From the NCBI GenBank assembly GCA_013213915.1, contig JABSRK010000109.1, positions 1-10,505 of the forward strand: 10,505 nucleotides of DNA, read 5' to 3'. Shown here one piece after another: positions 1-7,184 of this stretch. Within the stretch, counting starts at the first letter, position 1; the number at the start of each line of letters is the position of its first letter. The notes beneath the pieces are model-generated. The model was not told the origin of the DNA, did no database searches, and was given only the letters and a program-made list of their open reading frames with translations. This DNA is from Planctomycetota bacterium (lineage in GTDB: Bacteria > Planctomycetota > GCA-002687715). Both the position numbers and the translations under genes were made by a program.

Positions 1-111
1 GAGGGGCCGTCTCCGTACCGGAGGTGGATGCGGTTCTCGTTCGGCCCCCCCATGGACAACCTGACCATGGGGCTGGACCGGCTGGAGCAGATGATCCGGG
101 CGGTCGTGTAG
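1..111 (+). CDS. C-terminal end of a probable PLP-dependent aminotransferase (partial)
   Basis: Frame 1 is open from the window edge to a TAG at 109-111 and encodes 36 residues. The visible tail includes WMRFSFGPPMDNLTMGLDRL, followed by a short hydrophobic end. An Arg-x-Ser-Phe stretch followed by 'DN..xGLxRL' and a final amphipathic helix is the usual ending of fold-type I aminotransferases, where the Arg region lies near the substrate carboxylate site. That family assignment is made from memory on a very short piece, so the substrate cannot be named. The gene ends 100 bases before the efflux permease start, with no obvious terminator between them, so read-through into the pump operon is possible. 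It could be another protein ending in a similar helix. Confidence 0.6.
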   Translation, partial: EGPSPYRRWMRFSFGPPMDNLTMGLDRLEQMIRAVV

Positions 112-211
112 CGGGTTCAGGCTCGCGGCCGTATCATCCGCGTTTGCAATCGGGCGTGCACGCTGCACGTTGCGGAGGAGGGTGGAACGCCTCTTCCAGA
201 GGAGCGCTTCC
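112..211 (+). promoter_or_regulatory. Intergenic leader of the efflux operon with a short palindrome
   Basis: This 100-base gap precedes the permease. It holds a TATCAT hexamer at 132-137 (5 of 6 matches to a sigma-70 -10 box), but I see no convincing -35 at the right distance. Downstream is an inverted repeat, CGTGCA at 155-160 and TGCACG at 164-169, separated by CGC. Lying 20-35 bases after the possible -10 box, it could be a repressor operator or a small leader hairpin; this is an inference. A strong Shine-Dalgarno AGAGGAG at 198-204 sits 7 bases before the ATG at 212 and decides the start. Confidence 0.3.
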
Positions 212-3200
212 ATGGGACTCGTAAAGAGGGCCCTCGCCAACCCGTACCTCGTCGTCGTGTTCGTGCTGGCGTTGATGGTTATCGGCGTGGCATCGGCGTC
301 GCGCCTGCCGTCTGATCTGCTGCCGCTGTTCAAGACTCCGGCGGTGCAAGTCCTGACGCTCTACCCGGGCATGCCGCCCGAGGTCATGGAGCGCGACATC
401 ACCTCCCGGATCGAGCGATGGACGGGGCAGTCCGTCGGCATCGAACGCCAGGAGGCCCGATCGCTGCTGGGCGTGAGCGTCGTGAAGGACTTCTTCCGCG
501 AGGACATGGACCTCAATACCGCGTTGTCCCAGGTGACATCCCTCGCGATGTCGGACACCTATTATCTGCCGCCCGGAACGGCGCCGCCCATGGTGATGCC
601 GTTCGACCCGACGGCGTCGGTGCCGCTGTGTCTCGTGAGCGTTTCGTCGGAGACGATGACCGAAAAGCAGCTTTACGACGTGGCGTACTACGAGATGCGC
701 AACCGGCTGCAGTCGATCCAGGGCGTCATCGCGCCCGCGGTGTACGGGGGGGTCCTGCGCCGCATCTTCACCTATCTGGATCGTGATCAGCTCGAGGCTC
801 GGAATCTGTCACCGCTCGATGTCAATCGAGCGATTCAGACGGGGAATCCGTTTGTGCCAACGGGTTCGGTCCGCATCGGCGACACGGAGTACTACCTCCG
901 CGACAACGCGATGGTGGACGCCGTTTCCGAGATCAACGATATCCCGGTCAAGTTCGAGAATGGCCAGCCCATCTACATTCGCGATGTTGGCCTCGCTCAG
1001 GACACCAACCAGATCCAGAGCAACATCGTCCGGATCAACGGTCGCCGCCAGGTCTACATTCCGATCTACCGTCAGCCGGGCGCCAATACTCTCGAGATCG
1101 TGGATTCGGTGAAGGCGAAGTCGCAGCAGATCCTCCAGCGCATTCGTCAGTTCAACCCTGAAGCGGAAGACCTGCGCCTCGACGTCGTCATGGACCAGTC
1201 GAAGTTCGTGCGCGCGTCCATCAACACGCTGCAGACGAGCGGGATCATCGGCGCTGTCCTGGTGATGCTCGTGGTGCTGCTCTTCCTCGGTTCGATTCGC
1301 TCGACCCTCATCGTGCTGACCGCGATCCCCATTGCGATTCTCGGGTCCTTCATCGGGCTCTTCTACACCGGGGACACGATCAACGCGATGACGCTGGGGG
1401 GGCTGTCGCTGGCCATCGGCATCCTGGTCGATCAGGCCATCGTGGTCATGGAGAACATCCAGCGACATCTGGCCATGGGGAAAGGGCGCCGACAGGCGGC
1501 TCTCGACGGCGCCGGCGAGGTCGCCATGCCCGTGCTCGTCAGCACGCTGACGTTCATCGTCGTCTTCTATCCGGTCGTGCTCCTGTCCGGCATGGCCAAG
1601 TTCCTCTTCACGCCGCTCGCGTTGGCCGTTACGTTCGCGACGCTGACGTCGTACCTCATCGCGATGACGTTCATCCCGGTAGCCGGAGCGACCTTGCTGA
1701 AGCCGTCCAGTGGCGAGGGACGGCTCGCGCGGGCTCTTTCCAACGCGTACGGCGCGGTGGCCGGCTGGGCTCTCAAGCTGCGCATTCCGGTGATTCTCGC
1801 GGCCGTGGCCCTCAGTATCGGTGCGGCCGCGGCGGTGCCCATGCTCGGCACCGAGTTGTTCCCGCCGGTGGACGGTGGGCAGTTCACGATCCTCGTCCGC
1901 GGGAAGCTCGGCACTCGCATCGAACGGATGGAGGCGATCGTGGGGGAGATCGAGGCCGCCGTTCAGGCCGAGGTGGGCGCGACTGATCCTGACGAGACCG
2001 ACGACAATTCAGACCTCTCGTTGCTGATCTCGAACATCGGCGTTCTCTACGACTGGCCGGCCGCGTATACGCCGAACACCGGCCCGATGGACGCGTTCTT
2101 GCTGCTCCAGCTCAAGGACGATCGCAAGCAGACGGCTCAGCAGCATGCGTCGCGCCTGCGCACGGTCCTGGCAGAGAAATTCCCCGATGTGGAGTTTGCT
2201 TACGACACGGGCGGCATGATGACGGCGGCATTGAACTTCGGCTTGCCGTCTCCAATCGACATCCAGGTGCAAGGCTCGAAGCTCGAGGTGCTGGACGAGA
2301 TCGGCCAGGCGATTCGTGATGTCGCGTCCAAGGTCGAAGGTGCGGTCGATGCCCGCGTTGCGCAGCCGTTTGACTATCCCGCGTTACGCATCAACGTCGA
2401 CCGAGTGAAGGCCGGACAGTTCGGGCTCACGCAGGAGGACGTCATCAAGAACGTCGCTGCGGCGCTCAACTCATCGGTGAACTTCGCGCCCTCCTTCTGG
2501 ATCGCTCCCAACGGCAACCACTACTTCATGGGCGTCCAGTACAAGGAAACCGAGATTGATTCGCTGGATACGCTCTTGGACATTCCCATCACCGGCCCTG
2601 AAAGCGAGGCCGCCGTGCTCCTGCGCAGTGTCGCGACTATCGAGGAGACGGTCACGCCGCCCATCGTGTCGCACGTGAACATCACGCGTACGGTGGATGT
2701 GTTCGTGAACGTCGAAGGGCGGGATGTCGGGTCGGTTGCCGCCGAGATCAAGGAACGCCTGGAGGAGTCGCCGTCGTTCACGGCGCTGATGGATGACTAC
2801 GAATCCAAGGGCTATGTGTGGAGCATCTCGGGTGAGGTCAAGAGCATGCAGGAGTCGTTCGGTCAGTTCGGGACCGGGCTGATCATCGCGGCGATCCTCG
2901 TCTACCTGGTCATGGTCGCCCAGTTCCGCTCGTTTCTCGTTCCGCTCGTGATCCTGCTGACCGTTCCCCTCGGCGCGGTTGGCGTCATCGGAGCGCTGCT
3001 GGTGACGGGGACGCACATGAGCATCCCTGCGTTCATGGGGCTCATCTTGATGGTGGGAATCGTGGTGCAGTATTCGATCCTGCTCGTTGAATTCGCGTTG
3101 CGCCGCATCCGTGAGGGCTCGGAGGTCCGAGACGCCATCATCGAGGCCGCCAAGATGCGCGTTCGCCCTGTCCTCATGACGTCACTCACCACGGTTCTCG

Positions 3201-3376
3201 CGCTGCTGCCGATGGCCTTCGGGCTCGGTCAGGGGTCGGAAGGCAACGTACCTTTGGCGCGGGCCATCATCGGCGCCGTGCTCGGTGGCGCGACCCTGGC
3301 GTTGCTTGTCGTTCCCCCCCTACTCAGCTTCGTCGGACCGCTGCTCAAACCAAAGGCCGAGGAGGCCGCCGCATGA
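212..3376 (+). CDS. RND-superfamily efflux permease (HAE1/AcrB-like)
   Basis: Inner-membrane pump subunit of a tripartite efflux system that moves substrates from periplasm or membrane to the outside. The 1054-residue length matches AcrB-type permeases. A first membrane helix lies at about 11-30, followed by a large periplasmic domain, a helix cluster from about 340 to 540, a second periplasmic domain, and a final helix cluster from about 885 to 1045. TM4 reads GILVDQAIVVMENI with Asp at 407 and Gln at 408, where AcrB has two Asp. TM10 reads GIVVQYSILLVEFA with Gln953 where AcrB has Lys940. I chose the ATG at 212 because AGAGGAG sits 7 bases upstream and the protein then starts MGLVKRALANPYLVVV, typical for the family; an in-frame TTG at 170 would add 14 unlikely residues. 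Its TGA overlaps the adaptor ATG (ATGA, 3373-3376). The substrate cannot be told; drug/lipid (HAE1) is more likely than metal because no Met clusters or metal-relay residues stand out. Confidence 0.95.
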   Translation: MGLVKRALANPYLVVVFVLALMVIGVASASRLPSDLLPLFKTPAVQVLTLYPGMPPEVMERDITSRIERWTGQSVGIERQEARSLLGVSVVKDFFREDMDLNTALSQVTSLAMSDTYYLPPGTAPPMVMPFDPTASVPLCLVSVSSETMTEKQLYDVAYYEMRNRLQSIQGVIAPAVYGGVLRRIFTYLDRDQLEARNLSPLDVNRAIQTGNPFVPTGSVRIGDTEYYLRDNAMVDAVSEINDIPVKFENGQPIYIRDVGLAQDTNQIQSNIVRINGRRQVYIPIYRQPGANTLEIVDSVKAKSQQILQRIRQFNPEAEDLRLDVVMDQSKFVRASINTLQTSGIIGAVLVMLVVLLFLGSIRSTLIVLTAIPIAILGSFIGLFYTGDTINAMTLGGLSLAIGILVDQAIVVMENIQRHLAMGKGRRQAALDGAGEVAMPVLVSTLTFIVVFYPVVLLSGMAKFLFTPLALAVTFATLTSYLIAMTFIPVAGATLLKPSSGEGRLARALSNAYGAVAGWALKLRIPVILAAVALSIGAAAAVPMLGTELFPPVDGGQFTILVRGKLGTRIERMEAIVGEIEAAVQAEVGATDPDETDDNSDLSLLISNIGVLYDWPAAYTPNTGPMDAFLLLQLKDDRKQTAQQHASRLRTVLAEKFPDVEFAYDTGGMMTAALNFGLPSPIDIQVQGSKLEVLDEIGQAIRDVASKVEGAVDARVAQPFDYPALRINVDRVKAGQFGLTQEDVIKNVAAALNSSVNFAPSFWIAPNGNHYFMGVQYKETEIDSLDTLLDIPITGPESEAAVLLRSVATIEETVTPPIVSHVNITRTVDVFVNVEGRDVGSVAAEIKERLEESPSFTALMDDYESKGYVWSISGEVKSMQESFGQFGTGLIIAAILVYLVMVAQFRSFLVPLVILLTVPLGAVGVIGALLVTGTHMSIPAFMGLILMVGIVVQYSILLVEFALRRIREGSEVRDAIIEAAKMRVRPVLMTSLTTVLALLPMAFGLGQGSEGNVPLARAIIGAVLGGATLALLVVPPLLSFVGPLLKPKAEEAAA

Positions 3377-4668
3377 TCCGTTCACTGTTGAGAATCTGTC
3401 TTTCAGCGGCGGCTCTGGCCGTGGTCGCATCGGCCCAGCTCCGCGTTTCGGTGATGAAGCCCGAGCAGGTGACGGTGGTTCGGCACCTGACCGTGAAGGG
3501 CGACGTGATGGCGTACCAGACAGCGACGTTGCGTGCCCGCGTCACCGGCATCCTCGCCAATCTGCCCTGGATGGAGGGCGATGTCGTTTCGGGCGCCGCC
3601 GAGGTCGCGACGCTGAAGGTGCCCGACCTCGAAGCCGAACTGAAGCAGGCGCGGGCCAGGACCGCCGCGGTTGCCGCGGAGAAGGACGAGGCGGCGGCGA
3701 TGCTCGAGGAGATCGCCGGCGACATCGCCGCAGCGAGGGCCGTGGTGCTCTACTACAAGGCAAAAGAGGGCGTCGTCGCCGCCCAGCTGGCCATGAAGAA
3801 GATGATCGCGGAGCGCGCCAAGGGGCTCGCCTCCGAGCGCGCCGGCCCGGTTGCGCGAGGTGAAGACGCGGCGGCGGAGGTGAAGCTCATCGAGGCGCAG
3901 GCCGTAGCTTCGCAGCAGGAGACCGCGAAGGCCGAGGCGGCGGTCAAGGCCGCGGAATCGCGCCGCACAGCTGGCTCGGCCCACGTGAAGAGCGTCGCGG
4001 CGAAGCACGACGCGAGCAGCGCCGCCGAATCGGTTGTCAGCACGCGCATCGCGTTCGCCCACCTGGCGTCGCCGTTCACCAAGGCCGTCGTCTCCAAGCG
4101 GCACGTCGATCCGGGCGCCCTCATCGAGGCGGACTCGACTCCCATTGTGACCCTGCTGGATGCGACCAAGGTGCGGATTCGATTCTCACTCACTGAACGT
4201 GATGCATGGCTCCTGAAGATTGGTGACGTCGTATCGATGAGGCTGCAAACCGACCCCCACGTGGCGCGGACAGTCAAGGTGGCGCGCGTCGCCGGGGCGC
4301 TCGATGCGTGGCGCAACAGGTGGTTCGAGATCGAGCTGAGCAACAACGGGGACTACCTGCCCGGGTCGTTCGCGTATTTCGATCTCACGTTCCGTTCGGC
4401 TGCGGGCAAGCTCGCCGTCCCGACCAAATACGTGATCATGGGGCGCGGTCAGCCGCGGGTCCTCGTCGCCGAGGGGAACAAGGTGGTCGCCAGGGAAATC
4501 GTGCTTGGGGTTACGGGCGTGCGCGAGGCGGACGTAGGGAAAGCCAAGCGCGATGAGCGGGTGGAGATCGTGTCGGGGCTCGCTCCCGACGATCGCGTCA
4601 TCAAGAGCAACGTCGCTGGGCTGAGGGTGGGCGAGGCGATCACACCGATCCTGGAGAAGGCGAAGTGA
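3373..4668 (+). CDS. RND efflux periplasmic adaptor (membrane fusion protein, HlyD/AcrA-like)
   Basis: Links the permease to the outer-membrane factor in the periplasm. The 431-residue protein starts with a signal peptide (MIRSLLRICLSAAALAVVASA, likely cut after Ala21) and lacks a lipobox Cys, so it is probably not lipidated. The two half-lipoyl segments are seen at about 57-80 (VTGILANLPWMEGDVV) and 229-254 (SPFTKAVVSKRHVDPGALIE). Between them lies an Ala/Lys/Glu-rich coiled-coil hairpin at about 85-225, clearly longer than the AcrA hairpin. Beta-barrel and membrane-proximal domains follow to the C-terminus. The start codon overlaps the permease stop by 4 bases and has GGAGG at 3361-3365, 7 bases upstream. 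Its stop overlaps the next GTG (GTGA, 4665-4668). Translational coupling across all three genes is therefore likely. Confidence 0.92.
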   Translation: MIRSLLRICLSAAALAVVASAQLRVSVMKPEQVTVVRHLTVKGDVMAYQTATLRARVTGILANLPWMEGDVVSGAAEVATLKVPDLEAELKQARARTAAVAAEKDEAAAMLEEIAGDIAAARAVVLYYKAKEGVVAAQLAMKKMIAERAKGLASERAGPVARGEDAAAEVKLIEAQAVASQQETAKAEAAVKAAESRRTAGSAHVKSVAAKHDASSAAESVVSTRIAFAHLASPFTKAVVSKRHVDPGALIEADSTPIVTLLDATKVRIRFSLTERDAWLLKIGDVVSMRLQTDPHVARTVKVARVAGALDAWRNRWFEIELSNNGDYLPGSFAYFDLTFRSAAGKLAVPTKYVIMGRGQPRVLVAEGNKVVAREIVLGVTGVREADVGKAKRDERVEIVSGLAPDDRVIKSNVAGLRVGEAITPILEKAK

Positions 4669-6080
4669 GCCGGGTGCCCAAGGCCGTTGCCGTGCTCGTT
4701 GGGTTCCTCGTCGTGGGCGCATGCACGAGCCCGTACAGGAAGCGCATCCGCGAGCCGTTGGCGTCCGATGGGTGGGCCCCGCGGTCCGTTGCGGCGCGGG
4801 AAGGCGGAGACGCTGGCGTTGTGCCGGACAGCGTTGCCGTCACCGTGCCCACGTCCGAGGATGCGTTCCCTATCGATCTGGCCACGGCGTTGAGTCTGGC
4901 CGGGGCGAAGGGCCTCGTCATCGGCATGGCCCGGGAGCGGGCGGCCGTCGCCGTGGCCCGTGAGGAGTTGGTCCTGAGTCAGTGGTTCCCCCGCGCTGGC
5001 CCGCACGTGGGGTTCACGCGCATCGACGGCCTGGTTCAAGGGACGGACGGTGATTTCGTGGATGTGGGTAAGCAGAACTTGCTACTTGGCGCCGGGGCGG
5101 AATGGCGCGTCAATCCTGCGGCGACGTGGTACGCGTCATTGGCCGCCCGCCGGGGGACCGAAGCCTCGACGCTGGAGATCACGGCCGCCGGTCACGACGT
5201 CCTGCGTGCGGCGGCTCGGGGCTATTACGACCTCGTCCAGGCGCACACGTCCATCGCGATTGCGACGCGGTCGCTGCTCGCTGCGCGAGAACTGGTCGAG
5301 GTGACGAAGACGCAGGAGCGACTCGGCGTCGGGCTCCGTAGCGACGTCCTGCGGGCCGAGGCTCGCATGCGCCAGACCGAGGGTCAGCTTGCCATCGCTC
5401 AGCGCGACGCCGGCGTCGCGTCCGCCGTCCTCGGAGAATTGCTCGTCCTCGACCCGGGCACGCGCCTGGTACCCGGCGAGAAGTCTGTCGGCACCGTCGA
5501 TTTTGTCGACGCATCGGCGCCTCTCAATGCGCTCTTCGCGCGCGCGCAATCGCATCGTCCCGATCTCGCGGCGGCGCGGTCGCGGCTAGCGGGTGCGGAA
5601 CAGTCGCAGCGCGGAGCGGATCGTGCCTGGTGGTGGCCGGATCTCGCAGCGAGGGGGATGGTGGGAGCGTACGGGCAGAACTTCGGGAGTCTCAATGACC
5701 AGGAGACCATGTACTTCGGTCTCGAGTGGCGGTTCGGCGCCGGGATCCCAGCCTTGCAACGTGAGGCTGAGGCGCAGCGGCGGTTGGCGTCCCTCACGGT
5801 GACGGCGACGGAGCGCCGGGCGTTACGCGAGATCCAGACGGCGCGCGAGAAGATCCGTGCGACGGGAGCTGTTCTGCTCGCCGCGCGGGAGGAGCGCACG
5901 GCCGCGCGGGAAGCCGTCCAACTGGCCCGCGCGCAGCTCACGCGTGGCGAGGGGTTGCTCCTGTCGGTGCTGGATGTGGAGGCTGCCCTGGTGAGGGCGG
6001 AGACGGCTCACGCGGCGGCGGTGCTCGATCTGAATCGCGCCCACTACGACCTATTGCATGCCGTCGGCGGTCCACGTTAG
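4665..6080 (+). CDS. Outer-membrane factor lipoprotein of RND efflux pump (TolC/OprM/NodT-like)
   Basis: Outer-membrane channel that completes the pump. The 471 residues begin with a lipoprotein signal peptide, LVGFLVVGAC, with the lipobox VGAC placing the acylated Cys at position 20. Two repeated helical OEP-type halves follow. The first runs from about 68 to 265, with FPIDLATALSLAG at the start and a long helix around 175-260. The second runs from about 285 to 467, with SHRPDLAAARSRLAGAE, a putative strand segment around 325-358, then a long Ala/Arg/Glu helix. The motif RPDL is typical of this family. The start is GTG at 4665, overlapping the adaptor stop; AAGG at 4657-4660 is a modest ribosome site. 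A start at the GTG at 4674 would still keep the lipobox. It is the last gene of the operon; a promoter for the next gene begins 28 bases after its TAG. Confidence 0.92.
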   Translation: MSRVPKAVAVLVGFLVVGACTSPYRKRIREPLASDGWAPRSVAAREGGDAGVVPDSVAVTVPTSEDAFPIDLATALSLAGAKGLVIGMARERAAVAVAREELVLSQWFPRAGPHVGFTRIDGLVQGTDGDFVDVGKQNLLLGAGAEWRVNPAATWYASLAARRGTEASTLEITAAGHDVLRAAARGYYDLVQAHTSIAIATRSLLAARELVEVTKTQERLGVGLRSDVLRAEARMRQTEGQLAIAQRDAGVASAVLGELLVLDPGTRLVPGEKSVGTVDFVDASAPLNALFARAQSHRPDLAAARSRLAGAEQSQRGADRAWWWPDLAARGMVGAYGQNFGSLNDQETMYFGLEWRFGAGIPALQREAEAQRRLASLTVTATERRALREIQTAREKIRATGAVLLAAREERTAAREAVQLARAQLTRGEGLLLSVLDVEAALVRAETAHAAAVLDLNRAHYDLLHAVGGPR

Positions 6081-6082
6081 GG

Positions 6083-6105
6083 GCCCTTGCTTTTCAGGGC
6101 AAAGC
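6083..6105 (+). other. Weak, alternative hairpins after the efflux operon
   Basis: Just after the outer-membrane factor stop, GCCCT (6083-6087) can pair with AGGGC (6096-6100). Alternatively GCTTT (6089-6093) can pair with AAAGC (6101-6105). Both stems are only 5 bp, the two are mutually exclusive, and there is no T-run after either, so a Rho-independent terminator is not well supported. Confidence 0.2.
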
Positions 6106-6107
6106 AC

Positions 6108-6137
6108 TTGACCACGATGGGTGCTGCCGCCTAGACT
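6108..6137 (+). promoter_or_regulatory. Sigma-70-like promoter, probably giving a leaderless mRNA
   Basis: TTGACC at 6108-6113 (5 of 6 matches to the -35 consensus) is followed by an 18-base spacer and TAGACT at 6132-6137 (4 of 6 to the -10 consensus). Transcription would be expected to start 7-8 bases after the -10 box, at about 6144-6145. That coincides with the ATG at 6145 of the membrane protein gene. The seven bases between, CCTCAAC, hold no Shine-Dalgarno sequence. This fits leaderless translation and argues against the in-frame GTG at 6121, which lies inside the spacer. Confidence 0.55.
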
Positions 6138-6144
6138 CCTCAAC

Positions 6145-6756
6145 ATGGACGTGGTTCACCGTTTCCCCGAGTCCGTCAGGAGGACAGCCGACGGAGGCAC
6201 CACCCGAGCCCTCGAGGATCTGCAGTACATCCGGCGCTGCCTGGAGAATGCAGGGTCCTTTACGGGGGTCCCGGGGTTGGGGGGGATGCTCGTTGGGTTG
6301 AGCGCTCTGGTCGCCACGGCCGTCGCGATGTTTCAGCAATCGAACGATACGTGGGTCCAGATCTGGATTGCGGAGGCCTTCGTCGCCCTGGCCATAGGCG
6401 TCATTTTCCTGGTGCGCAAGGCACGGATCGCGGGGGCTTCGCTGGCTCGTGGCCCTGGCCTGCGGTTCGCGCTCAGCCTGGTGCCGTCCGCCATCGCCGC
6501 TGCGGTGGTGACCATCGCGTTGGTGCGGGTCGGCGCCTATGGGGTGCTCCCGGGGCTTTGGCTGCTCCTCTACGGGACGGCGGTTATCACGGGCGGTGCG
6601 TTTTCTGTGCGCATCGTCTCCTTCATGGGGGCCTCGTTCATGGTCCTGGGCATCGCCGCCCTGTTTTTCCCCATGCGGGACGTGTTCATGGGAGCGGGTT
6701 TCGGAGGCCTGCATGTGGGATTCGGTTGGATTATCCGGAGGCGCCACGGTGGGTAG
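6145..6756 (+). CDS. Small polytopic membrane protein of unknown function
   Basis: This 203-residue protein has a soluble N-terminus with LEDLQYIRRCLENAGSFTGV, then about five or six hydrophobic segments near residues 46-64, 71-90, 108-129, 132-153, 155-175 and 181-198. The loops are conserved-looking and Gly-rich (GPGLRFALSLVP, GGAFSVRIVSFMG, GFGGLHVGFGWIIRRRHGG). I recall similar unannotated proteins next to winged-helix regulators in Acidobacteriota-type genomes, but I cannot name a domain and propose no function. There are no catalytic motifs, signal peptide or metal-binding cluster. The ATG at 6145 was chosen because the promoter would start transcription there; a GTG at 6121 would add eight residues. 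The regulator follows after 10 bases, so the two are very probably co-transcribed. A G-run near 6273-6284 is the only compositional oddity. Confidence 0.8.
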   Translation: MDVVHRFPESVRRTADGGTTRALEDLQYIRRCLENAGSFTGVPGLGGMLVGLSALVATAVAMFQQSNDTWVQIWIAEAFVALAIGVIFLVRKARIAGASLARGPGLRFALSLVPSAIAAAVVTIALVRVGAYGVLPGLWLLLYGTAVITGGAFSVRIVSFMGASFMVLGIAALFFPMRDVFMGAGFGGLHVGFGWIIRRRHGG

Positions 6757-6766
6757 GGGTAGGGCA

Positions 6767-7144
6767 ATGACCAATTCGGCAAGCGTGCGTCGTGGCGGAC
6801 GTCGCGCGGCCAGGGATGACGGCAAGGTGCGCGTCCCCGGGCGGGAAGAGCCATCCGACGTTGATCGCCTCATTCACGAACCTATGCGGCTCGGGATCAT
6901 GAGCGCGTTGGTTGTGAACGACAGCCTCAGCTTCAGCGACCTGAAGGGGATTCTGAGTGCTACGGATGGCAATTTGAGCGTCCACGCCCGGCGGCTCGAA
7001 GAGGCCGGGTACGTCGCCTGCAGCAAGGGATTCGAGGGGCGCATGCCGCGGACCGAGTACAAGCTGACGCCCGCTGGGCGGAAAGCGCTCGATCGCTATC
7101 TCGACCATATGGAAGCCTTGATCAAGGCGACCCGCACGGCGTGA
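6767..7144 (+). CDS. Winged-helix transcriptional regulator (HTH_34/MarR-ArsR-like)
   Basis: Predicted 125-residue cytoplasmic DNA-binding protein. A basic, probably disordered N-terminus (1-30) precedes a winged-helix domain at about 31-112. The domain reads DRLIHEPMRLGIMSALVV (helix 1), LSFSDLKGIL (helix 2), DGNLSVHARRLEEAGYV (recognition helix), then a wing with FEGRMPRTEYKLTPAGRKAL and a C-terminal helix, YLDHMEALIKA, likely for dimerisation. The TDGNLSxHxxxLExAGY signature is typical of the HTH_34 winged-helix family. No ligand domain or metal-binding Cys/His set is present, so the signal is unknown. The start ATG at 6767 is preceded by AGGGG at 6755-6759, 7 bases away. It lies 10 bases after the membrane protein stop and 40 bases before uppS, so it may autoregulate this cluster (inference). 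Confidence 0.9.
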   Translation: MTNSASVRRGGRRAARDDGKVRVPGREEPSDVDRLIHEPMRLGIMSALVVNDSLSFSDLKGILSATDGNLSVHARRLEEAGYVACSKGFEGRMPRTEYKLTPAGRKALDRYLDHMEALIKATRTA

Positions 7145-7149
7145 CGAAA

Positions 7150-7155
7150 TAGACT
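7150..7155 (+). promoter_or_regulatory. Possible -10 hexamer upstream of uppS
   Basis: TAGACT here is identical to the -10 box proposed at 6132-6137. No matching -35 sits 16-18 bases upstream; TTGATC at 7118-7123 is 26 bases away, which is too far. A secondary promoter for uppS is possible but poorly supported. The gene can equally be served by the upstream promoter. Confidence 0.2.
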
Positions 7156-7184
7156 AGCGAAGCTGGCCCGCAGGCTGTTTGAGT

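Noticed and set aside
170..211. TTG at 170 (or GTG at 182) as the permease start
   Set aside because: It would add a basic, non-membrane extension. ATG 212 has AGAGGAG at ideal spacing and gives the usual family N-terminus, and AcrB numbering then matches at Asp407.
809..1468. Minus-strand open frame of 219 codons inside the permease
   Set aside because: It lies wholly within the RND permease and reads as Asp/Arg/His-rich shadow sequence with no start context.
6273..6284. G-run in the membrane protein gene as a phase-variable slippage tract
   Set aside because: It is a mixed GGGGTTGGGGGGG stretch, short for phase variation, in an otherwise intact frame and in a GC-rich background.
6094..6873. 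Minus-strand open frame of 259 codons over the membrane protein and regulator
   Set aside because: The composition (His/Arg/Pro/Asp-rich) is typical of a shadow frame, and the plus strand has a promoter and recognisable regulator motifs.
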